DNA from: AC-32 sp035518635
Lineage (GTDB): Bacteria; Actinomycetota; Thermoleophilia; Gaiellales; Gaiellaceae
DNA: 64,000 nt
Reading direction: 5' to 3'
Assembly (NCBI GenBank): GCA_035518635.1
Contig: DATIXI010000063.1
Coordinates: 1 to 64,000 of the forward strand
Numbering within the stretch: position 1 is the stretch's first letter; the number at the start of each line of letters is the position of its first letter. Positions 33,696 to 41,306 of this stretch are shown in pieces. Position numbers and translations under genes: made by a program. The notes under the pieces were generated by a model. It made no database searches. It had not been told where the DNA came from and worked only from the letters and a program-made list of their open reading frames with translations.

Positions 33696-35017
33696 GACGC
33701 CTCCAAGCAACAGTCTGTTACTTGCTCGGGCTCGCGCTCCTCTTCCCGGCGGTCGCCGCGGCGCACGCGACGCTGAAGCAGACCGAGCCCGGCTTCGCCC
33801 AGCGACTCTCGAAGTCGCCGACGCTCGTCCTGCTCCGCTTCGATCAGAGCGTCAAGGCGCTGCCGAACGCGATCACGGTCTACACCGCGAAGGGCCACGT
33901 CGTCTCCGGCCAGGCCCGGCCGGGAACGGACAACCGGGTCGTGACGGCGCCCGTGCAGAACCTGCCGCGGGGCGGGTACACGGTCCGCTGGCGCGTCGTC
34001 TCGGCCGACAGCCACGTCGTCGGCGGCGTCTTCACGTTCGGCGTGCGGCAGAAGGCGCCGCCCCCCACGCAGGCGTTCGGCGCCTCCGGGCCGACGACGC
34101 GCGAGCACATCGTGCGCTGGCTGTACTTCCTGGCGCTCGCACTCGTGATCGGCGCGCTCGGGTTCCGGCTCCTGATCGTCCGGGGCCCGCTCCCACCGAG
34201 GGCCGAGCGGCGTTTCTTCTGGATCGCCGGCGTGGGCGCACTGGCTGCGATCGAGGTGGGCGTACTCGCATTCCTGCTCCGCGCCGAGGACGCGCTCCAG
34301 CTTCCGTTCGTGGACTTCCTCTACGGCGACCTCGCCCCGCTCGCGGGCGGGACGCGCTTCGGAACTGCATTCATCGCGATGACGCTCGGCTTCGCCCTCG
34401 TCACGGCCCTCGTCTACCTCGCCTGGCTGACCGACCGAAAGGAGCTGCTCTGGGCCGCGTTCCTGGCGGCGCTCGGCTTCGCCTCGGGGCTCTCGCTCTC
34501 CGGCCACGACGCGGTCGACCCGGGCTCGTCGTGGCTCTCGGAGCTGGCGGACTGGGCCCATCTCGCCGCGGCCTGCCTCTGGGTGGGCGGCCTGATCCAG
34601 CTCGCGTTCGTCGTCTGGCCGCTCGCGCCCGACCTGCGCCGGTCCGCGTTCCTGCGCTTCTCGAAGTTCGCGACCGGGCTGATCGTCGTCCTGCTCTCCG
34701 CCGGGATCTACCTGAGCGTGATCCGGCTCCCGCGGCTCTCCGACCTCTGGAGCGAGAGCTACGGGCAGGTGTTGATGGTGAAGCTCGGGCTCGTGTCGCT
34801 CGCGCTGCTCTGGGGGGCCGTGCACCACTTCGTCGTCCGCCCGGCGCTCGAGCGCGGCCGCCAGCCGTCCGCCCTGCTGCCCAGGAGCCTGATCGGCGAG
34901 AGCGCGGTCGGGATCGTGATCCTGCTCGTCGCCGCGGTGCTCGTCGAGTCGAAGCCTCCGCCGCGGCCCGCGCCCAGCGCGCCGGTCGCGCAGCGCGCCC
35001 CGGCCCAGCAGCGCTAG
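33692..35017 (+). CDS. CopC-CopD fusion (copper resistance/transport)
   Basis: 441 residues. After a signal sequence (residues 1-24, cut near AAA-HATL) the CopC domain covers 25-120: HATLKQTEPG with the metal-binding N-terminal His, then VRWRVVSADSHVVGGVFTFGV with the second His site. Helices follow from about 138 to 425 in a CopD layout, including GHDAVDPGSSWLSELADWAHLAAACLWVGG. This arrangement delivers copper across the membrane in CopC/CopD (YobA/YcnJ) systems. The ATG overlaps the previous stop codon. The fourth palindrome copy lies inside codons 5-11. Confidence 0.9.
   Translation: MRRLQATVCYLLGLALLFPAVAAAHATLKQTEPGFAQRLSKSPTLVLLRFDQSVKALPNAITVYTAKGHVVSGQARPGTDNRVVTAPVQNLPRGGYTVRWRVVSADSHVVGGVFTFGVRQKAPPPTQAFGASGPTTREHIVRWLYFLALALVIGALGFRLLIVRGPLPPRAERRFFWIAGVGALAAIEVGVLAFLLRAEDALQLPFVDFLYGDLAPLAGGTRFGTAFIAMTLGFALVTALVYLAWLTDRKELLWAAFLAALGFASGLSLSGHDAVDPGSSWLSELADWAHLAAACLWVGGLIQLAFVVWPLAPDLRRSAFLRFSKFATGLIVVLLSAGIYLSVIRLPRLSDLWSESYGQVLMVKLGLVSLALLWGAVHHFVVRPALERGRQPSALLPRSLIGESAVGIVILLVAAVLVESKPPPRPAPSAPVAQRAPAQQR
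33706..33722. promoter_or_regulatory. Operator palindrome, site C (inside copCD)
   Basis: AGCAACAGTCTGTTACT, one mismatch from the consensus (C at position 3) with arms extended by CA and TG outside. It lies within codons 5-11 of the CopC-CopD gene, in the signal-peptide coding region. Bound protein could block elongation or an internal promoter; alternatively the true start may be TTG at 33722. Confidence 0.6.
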
Positions 35018-35020
35018 CCT
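35015..35020 (+). promoter_or_regulatory. -10 box for a leaderless start
   Basis: TAGCCT includes the copCD stop codon and ends 6 bases before the epimerase ATG at 35027, with no ribosome-binding site in between. Confidence 0.35.
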
Positions 35021-35026
35021 CGGCGC

Positions 35027-36058
35027 ATGCGCTGGGCGATCTCGGGCGGCGCGGGCTTCCTCGGCCTGCACCTCGCGCGGCGGCTGCTGGCCGACGGGGA
35101 CGACGTGCGGACGCTCGACCTCGCGCCGCTCGACGACGACGAGCTCGAGGGCAGGGTCGAGGAGCTGCGTGGCGACGTCCGCGACCAATCAGCCGCTGCC
35201 AGGCTCGTCGACGGCGCCGAGGTGCTCGTTCACGCCGCGGCCGCTCTTCCGATCCAGGCCTCGCGCGAGGCGATCCACTCCGTCAACGTCGACGGCGCCG
35301 CGGTCACCCTGACGGCCGCGCTCGAGGCAGGCGTTCGGCGGGCGATCCTGATCTCATCGACCGCGGTCTACGGGATCCCGAAGCACCACCCGCTCCGCGA
35401 GGACGCGCCGCTCGTCGGCGTGGGGCACTACGGCGAGTCGAAGATCGAGGCCGAGCGCGTCGCACATCGCGTCGGCCGCCGCGGGCTCGAGGTGGTCGTC
35501 CTTCGCCCGAAGACGTTCATCGGGCCCGAGCGCCTGGGTGTCTTCGAGATCCTGTTCGACTGGATTCGCGAGGGCCGGCGGATCCCGATCCTCGGCGACG
35601 GCTCGAACCGCTACCAGCTGCTGGCGGTCGAGGACCTCGTCGAAGCGACCCTGAGCGCGGCCACGGCCGACACGGCGGGGGAGACGTTCAACATCGGCGC
35701 GGCCGAGTTCGGGACGGTTCGCTCGGACCTGGAGGGCCTGATCGACCACGCGGGCTCGAGCAGCCGGCTCCGGCCGGTCCCGGCTCGCCCGGCCGAGCTC
35801 GCGCTCCGCGGGCTCGAGCTGGCGCGGCTCTCGCCGCTCGCGGAATGGCACTACCGCACCGCGCATCGCGACTCCTACGTCGACGTGTCGAAGGCCGGGC
35901 GCGAGCTCGGTTTCGAGCCCCGCCTCTCGAACGTGCAGGCGCTCTGCGAGACCTACGACTGGTACCTGGAGAACAGCGAGCGCCTCGGCGGTGCCGGCCT
36001 CACGCATCGCGTTCCGTGGGACCAGCGCGCGCTGGGGCTTCTCAAGCGCCTGAGCTAG
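35027..36058 (+). CDS. NAD-dependent sugar epimerase/dehydratase (extended SDR)
   Basis: 343 residues. The Rossmann motif GGAGFLGLHLARRL, the catalytic SSTAVYG strand and the active-site YGESK (Tyr-x-x-x-Lys) are intact, as in UDP-sugar epimerases and dehydratases. The C-terminal substrate domain includes YVDVSKAGRELGFEP, common in nucleotide-sugar enzymes. The exact substrate is not clear; a role in hopanoid head-group or glycan formation is possible but HpnA-type features are not convincing. The ATG probably starts a leaderless transcript (TAGCCT at 35015). Confidence 0.88.
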   Translation: MRWAISGGAGFLGLHLARRLLADGDDVRTLDLAPLDDDELEGRVEELRGDVRDQSAAARLVDGAEVLVHAAAALPIQASREAIHSVNVDGAAVTLTAALEAGVRRAILISSTAVYGIPKHHPLREDAPLVGVGHYGESKIEAERVAHRVGRRGLEVVVLRPKTFIGPERLGVFEILFDWIREGRRIPILGDGSNRYQLLAVEDLVEATLSAATADTAGETFNIGAAEFGTVRSDLEGLIDHAGSSSRLRPVPARPAELALRGLELARLSPLAEWHYRTAHRDSYVDVSKAGRELGFEPRLSNVQALCETYDWYLENSERLGGAGLTHRVPWDQRALGLLKRLS

Positions 36059-36073
36059 CGATCGTCGAACGAG

Positions 36074-37738
36074 CTAGCCGTCGTCGTCCGGCAGGAGGTC
36101 GCTCCAGGACACGTCCGACCAGGAGACGTCCGACCACGAGACGTCGCTCCAGGACACGTCCGACCAGGAGACGTCCGACCAGGAGACCAGCGACCACGAG
36201 GTGCCCGCCCAGCCGTCTGACCAGGAGACGGCGTCCCAGACGGGCGACGCCTGCGCCGCCTCGAGCCAGGCCTCGTCGTCGAAGACGAGGCCTGGCCCGG
36301 ACGGATCGGCGACCAGGAACGAGTCGAGCGCGAGATTCGGGTTCGGCGCCTTGTGCGCGGACGCTGCGGCCGGGCCGTAGACCTCCCCGACCCCGGCTGC
36401 GAGCGAGCGCACTCTCGAAAGGTCTTGCGCGCCGAGCATCAGGGAGCCCTTGACGCAGTCGGGCGAGAGCCTGGGGTTGAGAGCCAGCAGGTCGGCGGCG
36501 ATCCCAGAGACGATGGGCGCCGCGAGCGAGGTTCCCGAGAGGGTCGCGTACGTGCCGCTCGAGGTCCTCGTCAGGTGCCCGCGCCTCGCGAGCGTCGAGT
36601 TGCTCGGGACGGGGCCGGTGATCCCGCGGCCGGGAGCCGCGAGCTCGGGCTTGGCGAAGCCGTCGTAGGTGTAGCCCCACGACGACCAGCTCGGGACGTC
36701 CGCCCGGTCAGGGCTCGTCGAACCGTGGAGATCGAGAGCCCCGACCGTGATCACGAACGGGTCGTTGGCGGGCGCGAAGCCCATCCGCACCGGGCGACGC
36801 GAGCTTTTTCCGTCGTTACCGGCCGAGGTCACGACGACGACGCCGGAGAACCAGAGCTTCTCGACGGCCTTGTCGAGCGGGTCCCAGCGGAAGCTGGAGG
36901 CCGTCGAGGAGTGCAGCGAGAAGTTGGCGACGCGGATGCCGTACCGGTCCTTGTTGCGCAGGATCCACTGGGCGGCGCGGATCACGTCGCTCGTCCTCGC
37001 CATCCCCTGGTCGTCCATCACGTCGAGCGAGACGATCCCCGCCGACGGCGCCGCGCCCGTGTATCGGGGCGCCGAGCCGGCGGCGAGGCCGGCGACCATC
37101 GTCCCGTGCCCGTAGCCGTCTCCCCTGGAGTTGTGAGGCAGCGAGGTCAGGTCGACCGCGGCGAGCACGCGGTCTCCGAAGTCCCGTCGGCTCGAGTCGA
37201 TGCCCGAGTCGACGAAGGCGATCGTGGGAGCAGCAGAGGTCGAGCTCGTGGGCGGCCAGAGTTGATCAACTCCGACCGCCCGCGGCCAGAGCTCGCCCGA
37301 GCCGGCGCCCGAGTCCTTGAAGGTCGTGTGGTCGAGGACGACAGATGTGTCCGGTGTGATCGCGAGGCCAGGCTCTGCGGCGAGCCTCGGCAGGTCTCCC
37401 GCGCGGATCTGGCCGGCCACCCCGCCGACCACGTCGAGCAGCTCGCTCGTCTCGCCGTAGCGGTCGAGAGCGCTGTGCGCGCTTCCCGTGCCCGCGTCGC
37501 TGCGCACGATCACGGAGACCGAGGCGTCCGGCGTTCGGTCGGCCGCGCGGCCGAGCGAAGGCGCGAGGTAACTCTGGCGAGACGCATGCGATCCGCCGCC
37601 GGCCGCCGCCGTCAGCGGCGCCGCCAGTGCGAGCACGAGCAGTGCCAGCAGGCTGTGCCTGACCCCCGGCCTCGCCGTCCACGGCCCGTCGAGACGGAAG
37701 CCGCCGCCCGAACCACCGCCGATTGTCCGCAGCCCCAT
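36074..37738 (-). CDS. Secreted subtilisin-like serine protease with SWSDV repeats
   Basis: 554 residues. A signal peptide (HSLLALLVLALAAPLTAAA) and an inhibitor-like propeptide (about 40-150) precede an S8 catalytic domain with its triad: Asp in AFVDSGID, His in GYGHGTMVAGL, Ser in LSGTSLAAPIVSG. The tail (about 465-554) carries Trp/Ser/Asp repeats: five copies of SWSDV and one SWSDL before LLPDDDG. The start ATG at 37738 has GGAAAGGGG upstream; a longer N-terminus to 37816 is less likely. The tandem tail is probably a wall- or surface-binding region. Confidence 0.9.
   Translation of the reverse strand: MGLRTIGGGSGGGFRLDGPWTARPGVRHSLLALLVLALAAPLTAAAGGGSHASRQSYLAPSLGRAADRTPDASVSVIVRSDAGTGSAHSALDRYGETSELLDVVGGVAGQIRAGDLPRLAAEPGLAITPDTSVVLDHTTFKDSGAGSGELWPRAVGVDQLWPPTSSTSAAPTIAFVDSGIDSSRRDFGDRVLAAVDLTSLPHNSRGDGYGHGTMVAGLAAGSAPRYTGAAPSAGIVSLDVMDDQGMARTSDVIRAAQWILRNKDRYGIRVANFSLHSSTASSFRWDPLDKAVEKLWFSGVVVVTSAGNDGKSSRRPVRMGFAPANDPFVITVGALDLHGSTSPDRADVPSWSSWGYTYDGFAKPELAAPGRGITGPVPSNSTLARRGHLTRTSSGTYATLSGTSLAAPIVSGIAADLLALNPRLSPDCVKGSLMLGAQDLSRVRSLAAGVGEVYGPAAASAHKAPNPNLALDSFLVADPSGPGLVFDDEAWLEAAQASPVWDAVSWSDGWAGTSWSLVSWSDVSWSDVSWSDVSWSDVSWSDVSWSDLLPDDDG
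36095..36184 (-). repeat. Six tandem 15-bp repeats encoding SWSDV/SWSDL
   Basis: Six in-frame 15-bp units at the 3' end of the protease gene encode five SWSDV and one SWSDL pentapeptide. Further degenerate units (SWSDG, SWSLV) lie just upstream. The DNA copies differ at third positions, so the repeat is held at the protein level. Confidence 0.85.
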
Positions 37739-37824
37739 CGAACCCCTTTCCGCCCGGCGCGTCCTCTTCGCCGGGAGTGCCTTGAACCTATTCGCAACCC
37801 GTTGTGCGCCCATCACCCCGAAAG

Positions 37825-37856
37825 GGGAATCGCGCGAGATTCCCTCGTCCGAGGGA
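37825..37856. repeat. Two overlapping inverted repeats in a divergent promoter region
   Basis: GGGAATC-GCGCGA-GATTCCC (37825-37844) and TCCCTC-GTCC-GAGGGA (37841-37856) share four bases. They lie between the subtilase and aminotransferase starts. Similar CCCTC-N-GAGGG and TATCCCT-N6-AGGGATA repeats occur at 22520 and 53325. The rest of the 157-base gap shows only the TATACT -10 box. Confidence 0.45.
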
Positions 37857-37881
37857 TCGAGAGGAGCCGCTCGGCGCTGCC

Positions 37882-37887
37882 TATACT
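37882..37887 (+). promoter_or_regulatory. -10 box (TATACT) for a leaderless start
   Basis: TATACT ends 8 bases before the GTG at 37896. It matches the actinobacterial -10 consensus very well and there is no ribosome-binding site, so the aminotransferase mRNA is probably leaderless. Confidence 0.55.
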
Positions 37888-37895
37888 CGCGGCCG

Positions 37896-39038
37896 GTGCA
37901 AGACCTCGTCGGCTACCGCGACCGCTTTCCGATCCTGGCGGAGACGACGTACCTCATCAACCACTCGCTCGGCGCGATGCCCGCCGCGGCGGAGGAGCGC
38001 CTGCTCGAGTACGCGCACATGTGGAGGACGCGCGGCATCCGCTCCTGGGAGGAGGGCTGGTGGGACCTGCCGCTCACGATCGGCGACCAGATGGCCCGCC
38101 TGATCGGGGCTCCGCCGGGGACCGTCTCGATGCACCAGAACGTGACGATCGCCGAGGCGATCGTGCTCTCCTGCTTCCGGTTCGAGGCGGAGCGGAACCG
38201 CATTGTCTACGAGGCGGGCAACTTCCCCTCGGTGCGCTACCTCTACCAAGCCCAGGCCGACCGCGGTGCCGAGATCGTGGTCGCGCCGGACGACGCGGGT
38301 GTGGTCGAGGCGATCGACGAGCGCACGCTGCTCGTCCCGGTCACGCACGTGCTCTTCAAGACCGGCGAGATCCAGGACGTCGAGGCGATCATGGCGCGGG
38401 CGCACGAATCCGGGGCGCTCGTCGTGCTCGACGCGTACCAGTCCGTCGGCACCGTGCCGCTCGACGTGACCGCCCTCGGGGTCGACTTCGCAGTCGGTGG
38501 CTCGGTCAAGTGGCTCTGCGGCGGCCCGGGCGCCGCGTGGCTCTACGTGCGGCCCGACCATCTCGAGCGGCTCGAGCCGGCGCTGACCGGCTGGCAGGCG
38601 CATGCGCACCCGTTCGACTTCGAGCCGGAGCAGGACTACGCGGACGGGGCGGCCCGCTTCCTGACCGGGACGCCCAACGTCCCCGCTCTCTACGCGGCCA
38701 GCGCAGGGTACGACGTGATCGAAGAGGTCGGCGTGGAGCTGATCCGCGCGCGCTCGGTCGAGCAGACGACGCTGCTGATCGAGCTCCTGGACGAGGCCGG
38801 CTTCGAGGTCGGGAGCCCGCGCGACCCGGCCCGCCGCGGCGGCACCGTCTCGGTGCGAACACCCGACTTCGAGGCGGTCTGCGCGGAGCTCGCGGCGCGC
38901 GACATCCTCTGCGACTCTCGCCCGGACGTCGGGCTCCGGCTCGGGCCGCACTTCTTCAACACGGACGACGACCTGCGGTTCGCGGTCGATCAGATCGCCG
39001 AGATCGTCGGAACTAGAATCGCCGTGACCCCGAGCTAG
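37896..39038 (+). CDS. Class V aminotransferase/kynureninase-like PLP enzyme
   Basis: 380 residues. The PLP-binding Lys is in GGSVKWLCGGPG and the cofactor Asp in VVLDAYQSVGTVPLD, with the class V fold-type I layout. A THVLFKTGEIQD segment and TWYVRP-like GAAWLYVRP region resemble kynureninase more than cysteine desulfurases, and no desulfurase loop Cys is evident. The reaction is not certain. Start is GTG at 37896 directly after a TATACT -10 box. The next gene, a small dimeric-barrel-type protein, follows after 8 bases. Confidence 0.85.
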   Translation: MQDLVGYRDRFPILAETTYLINHSLGAMPAAAEERLLEYAHMWRTRGIRSWEEGWWDLPLTIGDQMARLIGAPPGTVSMHQNVTIAEAIVLSCFRFEAERNRIVYEAGNFPSVRYLYQAQADRGAEIVVAPDDAGVVEAIDERTLLVPVTHVLFKTGEIQDVEAIMARAHESGALVVLDAYQSVGTVPLDVTALGVDFAVGGSVKWLCGGPGAAWLYVRPDHLERLEPALTGWQAHAHPFDFEPEQDYADGAARFLTGTPNVPALYAASAGYDVIEEVGVELIRARSVEQTTLLIELLDEAGFEVGSPRDPARRGGTVSVRTPDFEAVCAELAARDILCDSRPDVGLRLGPHFFNTDDDLRFAVDQIAEIVGTRIAVTPS

Positions 39039-39046
39039 GAGGGACG

Positions 39047-39340
39047 ATGGGCAAGTACGCAGCGTTGACCGTGCGCAAGCTCAAGCCGGGCAGCTACGAC
39101 GAGTGGCGGAAGGCCTGGGAAGCGGATGAGTGGCCGGAGGGCGTCCACGCCTACATCCTCCGGAACCTGAACGACCCGGACGAGATCATCGCCTTCGGCA
39201 TCACCGAGCGCGATCCCGCCTCGTTCCAGAGCCCGGAGATGGACGAGATGCAGCGACAGCGGGCCGAGGCGATGGCTCCGCACGTCGAGTCGACCGGAGC
39301 CGACGGCTTCTACGAGGTGATCGACGAGGTCACTGGCTGA
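39047..39340 (+). CDS. Small protein, probable dimeric alpha/beta barrel
   Basis: 97 residues. The alternation of strand, helix, strand (KYAALTVRKLKPGSYDEWRKAWEADEW, AYILRNLNDPDEIIAFGITE, and final GFYEVIDEVTG) suggests the antibiotic-monooxygenase/EthD-type ferredoxin-like fold, but no catalytic residue identifies a reaction. It is preceded by GGAGGGA 3-9 bases before the ATG, within 8 bases of the aminotransferase stop, so the two form an operon. Confidence 0.7.
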   Translation: MGKYAALTVRKLKPGSYDEWRKAWEADEWPEGVHAYILRNLNDPDEIIAFGITERDPASFQSPEMDEMQRQRAEAMAPHVESTGADGFYEVIDEVTG

Positions 39341-39998
39341 GTAGCTGTGCGAGGCGAGCTGCATAGGCCGGCCCGGTCGGCTCGTCCTCGTGCTTGAAGT
39401 AGCAGTACACGCGAACGCCGTCCTCGAGCAGGGGCCGTAACCGCTCGGCCCAGGCCTCGAGGGCGGCGTCGTCGTACGGGGGCTCGCGCAGGCGGAGGTA
39501 GCGGAACGACGCCTCGCCCTCGAGCGAGTTGACGCGCACCGGCACCTCGACTTCGTCCCACGACTCGTGCCGGAACTCGAAGGCGACCTCGAGCTCCGGG
39601 TCGATCGTGTCGAGCAGCAAGCGCAGGAGCCCGTCGTCGCGCGGCCGTGTGGGCGGGAACTGGCAGAGCACCGGGCCGAGCCGCTCGCCGAGGACGCGAG
39701 CCCGCTCGCAGAACGTGCCGACGAGGTCGAGGCCGCCGAAGTGCGTGATCCGGCGGCTCATCTTGACGGCGAAGCGGAACTCCGGCGGCGTGCGCCCGGC
39801 CCACGAGCGCATCTGCTCCTCCGACGGGAGCTGGTAGAAGGTCGCGTTCAGCTCGACCGACGGCAGGCGCTCGGCATAGAGGCTCAGGAAGTCCGCCGGC
39901 CTCGCTTGCTCGGGGTAGAACCCACCGCGCCAGGTGGGGTAGGAAAAGCCGGAGGTGCCGACATACAGCCCCGGTACACTCGCCGCCGTGGCCGCCAT
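39330..39998 (-). CDS. DUF72 family protein
   Basis: 222 residues. DUF72 hallmarks are clear: LYVGTSGFSYPTWRGGFYPE, FLSLYAERLPSVELNATFYQLP, FAVKMSRRITH, CQFPPT, LEVAFEFRHESW and VYCYFKHEDEPTGPAYA. The fold is TIM-barrel-like; the function is unknown, with DNA- or stress-related roles proposed for some members. The only usable start before GTSGF is ATG 39998, inside the start of thyX; a TATCAC box on the minus strand (40006-40011) supports a leaderless start. It converges with and overlaps the previous gene by 11 bases. Confidence 0.87.
   Translation of the reverse strand: MAATAASVPGLYVGTSGFSYPTWRGGFYPEQARPADFLSLYAERLPSVELNATFYQLPSEEQMRSWAGRTPPEFRFAVKMSRRITHFGGLDLVGTFCERARVLGERLGPVLCQFPPTRPRDDGLLRLLLDTIDPELEVAFEFRHESWDEVEVPVRVNSLEGEASFRYLRLREPPYDDAALEAWAERLRPLLEDGVRVYCYFKHEDEPTGPAYAARLAQLLSQ
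39975..39980 (+). promoter_or_regulatory. -10 box for leaderless thyX
   Basis: TACACT ends 7 bases before the GTG of thyX at 39988; no ribosome-binding site is present. It lies inside the coding region of the divergent DUF72 gene. Confidence 0.45.
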
Positions 39999-40695
39999 GC
40001 CCGAAGTGATACCGGACAACACCGTGAACGTCCTCGACCACGGGTTCGTGCGGCTCGACGATGCGATGGCCGACGACCTCTCGGTCGTGAACGGCGCCCG
40101 GGTCAGCTTCGCGAAGCACAAGGAGGTCATGGACGAGTCCGACGAGGGCCTGATCCGCTTCCTGATGCGCGACCGGCACGGCACGCCGTTCGAGCACAAC
40201 TCGTTCCGCTTCCACATCCGCGCGCCGATCTTCGTCGCGCGCGAGTGGATGCGGCACCGGGTCGGCTCGTTCAACGAGTTCAGCCTCCGCTACGCGCGCG
40301 CGACCGACGACTTCTACATCCCGGAGGCCGAGGACGTCCGCAGCCAGGTGGGCAAGCCCGGCGCGTACTCGTTCGAGCCGGTCCCGGACGAGATCGCCCG
40401 AGCGACACGTGAGAAGCTCCAGGCGGTCTACGAGACCGCGTACCTCGCCTATGAGCAGCTCGTCGAGCTGGGCGTGGCGCGCGAGCTCGCCCGCTGCGCG
40501 CTGCCGGTCGGCGCCTACACCGAGTTCTACTGGACGATCAACGCGCGGTCGCTGATGAACTTCCTCTCGCTGCGGAACTCCGAGACCGCCCAGCGGGAGA
40601 TCCGCCGCTACGCCGAGGCCTGCGAGCTGTTCCTCGAGCGGCTGATGCCCGTCACGTACGCAGCCTTCGTGGCCGGGGGCCGCGTCGCGCCCTAG
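39988..40695 (+). CDS. thyX: Flavin-dependent thymidylate synthase ThyX
   Basis: 235 residues. The ThyX signature RHRVGSFNEFSLRYA is present, together with the FAD/dUMP contacts near HGTPFEHNSFRFHIRAP and the C-terminal ARSLMNFLSLRNSETAQREIRRYA. ThyX makes dTMP using methylenetetrahydrofolate and FAD, and replaces ThyA in many actinobacteria. The start is GTG at 39988, 7 bases after TACACT. It overlaps the divergent DUF72 start by 11 bases and the convergent anti-sigma stop by 4 bases. Confidence 0.95.
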   Translation: MAAMPEVIPDNTVNVLDHGFVRLDDAMADDLSVVNGARVSFAKHKEVMDESDEGLIRFLMRDRHGTPFEHNSFRFHIRAPIFVAREWMRHRVGSFNEFSLRYARATDDFYIPEAEDVRSQVGKPGAYSFEPVPDEIARATREKLQAVYETAYLAYEQLVELGVARELARCALPVGAYTEFYWTINARSLMNFLSLRNSETAQREIRRYAEACELFLERLMPVTYAAFVAGGRVAP

Positions 40696-41306
40696 GCAAT
40701 AGAAGTCGTCAGCACGGCCGGGTGCCCGCGGGTGCCCGGGACGTGGCGCGTGACGACCCAGCCGTTGAAGCTGCGGAGGTTGTACGGGGCGTTGAGCCGG
40801 ACCGTGACGCTCGGCCCCGAGGCGACGAACGTGCCGCAGCTCGCGGTCGGCTTCCCGTTCTTCGTCAGCAGCATCTCGTAGTAGCCGTCGTGCGGCAGCC
40901 GCGGGAGGTTGTTGACGATCACCTCCAGGGGCCAGTTGCCGCCGCCGGTGAGCTCGCCGATGGCGACGGTGCCGGACGCGGCCGGCTCGAGGGCGGTTCC
41001 GCGCATCGCAACCGTGCGGATCGCGGGGAACTGGCCGCCCTTGTGCTGGCCGGTCAGGTACCCGCCCAGGAATGCGATCAGGGCGATCGCGGCGGCAAGC
41101 GCGAGCACTGCGCCCGTCCGGCGCCGCGGGAGGAAGTCGTACGTCTGCGCCTCCGCGTACTCGGCGTCCGGGTCGACGAGGCCGGGCGGCAGCTCGGCAG
41201 GCGGGCCGGCCGCGACGAGCAGGTCGTGGACGTGCTCGAGGCGCTCGCGCTCCTCCGGCTCGACGTCCTCGCCCACCAGCTCGCGGAAGTCGGGCTCTCG
41301 ATTCAT
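40692..41306 (-). CDS. Membrane anti-sigma factor (RskA type)
   Basis: 204 residues. The N-terminal cytoplasmic part (1-68) is acidic and lacks the Cys/His zinc motif of ZAS anti-sigmas. One membrane helix spans about 70-88 (AVLALAAAIALIAFLGGYLTG), followed by an extracytoplasmic beta-rich domain with the RskA-type NLPRLPHDGYYEMLLTKNGKPTASCGTF. It should hold the adjacent ECF sigma factor inactive until an envelope signal. The ATG overlaps the sigma factor's TGA as ATGA, supporting co-expression. Confidence 0.87.
   Translation of the reverse strand: MNREPDFRELVGEDVEPEERERLEHVHDLLVAAGPPAELPPGLVDPDAEYAEAQTYDFLPRRRTGAVLALAAAIALIAFLGGYLTGQHKGGQFPAIRTVAMRGTALEPAASGTVAIGELTGGGNWPLEVIVNNLPRLPHDGYYEMLLTKNGKPTASCGTFVASGPSVTVRLNAPYNLRSFNGWVVTRHVPGTRGHPAVLTTSIA

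Noticed and set aside
33626..35188. 520-codon minus-strand frame
   Set aside because: Antisense to copCD with shadow-type composition.
35027..36058. Epimerase as HpnA of the hopanoid pathway
   Set aside because: It has the extended-SDR motifs but not the HpnA N-terminus, and it lies behind copCD rather than in the hpn operon.
36095..36184. Short tandem repeats as a CRISPR array
   Set aside because: The units are 15 bp, contiguous, in frame, and encode SWSDV; there are no spacers and no cas genes.
33679..36453. 924-codon + strand frame
   Set aside because: Overlaps copCD and the epimerase in another frame; Arg/Pro-rich with no motifs.
36353..39016. 887-codon + strand frame
   Set aside because: Antisense to the subtilase and out of frame with the aminotransferase; no family features.
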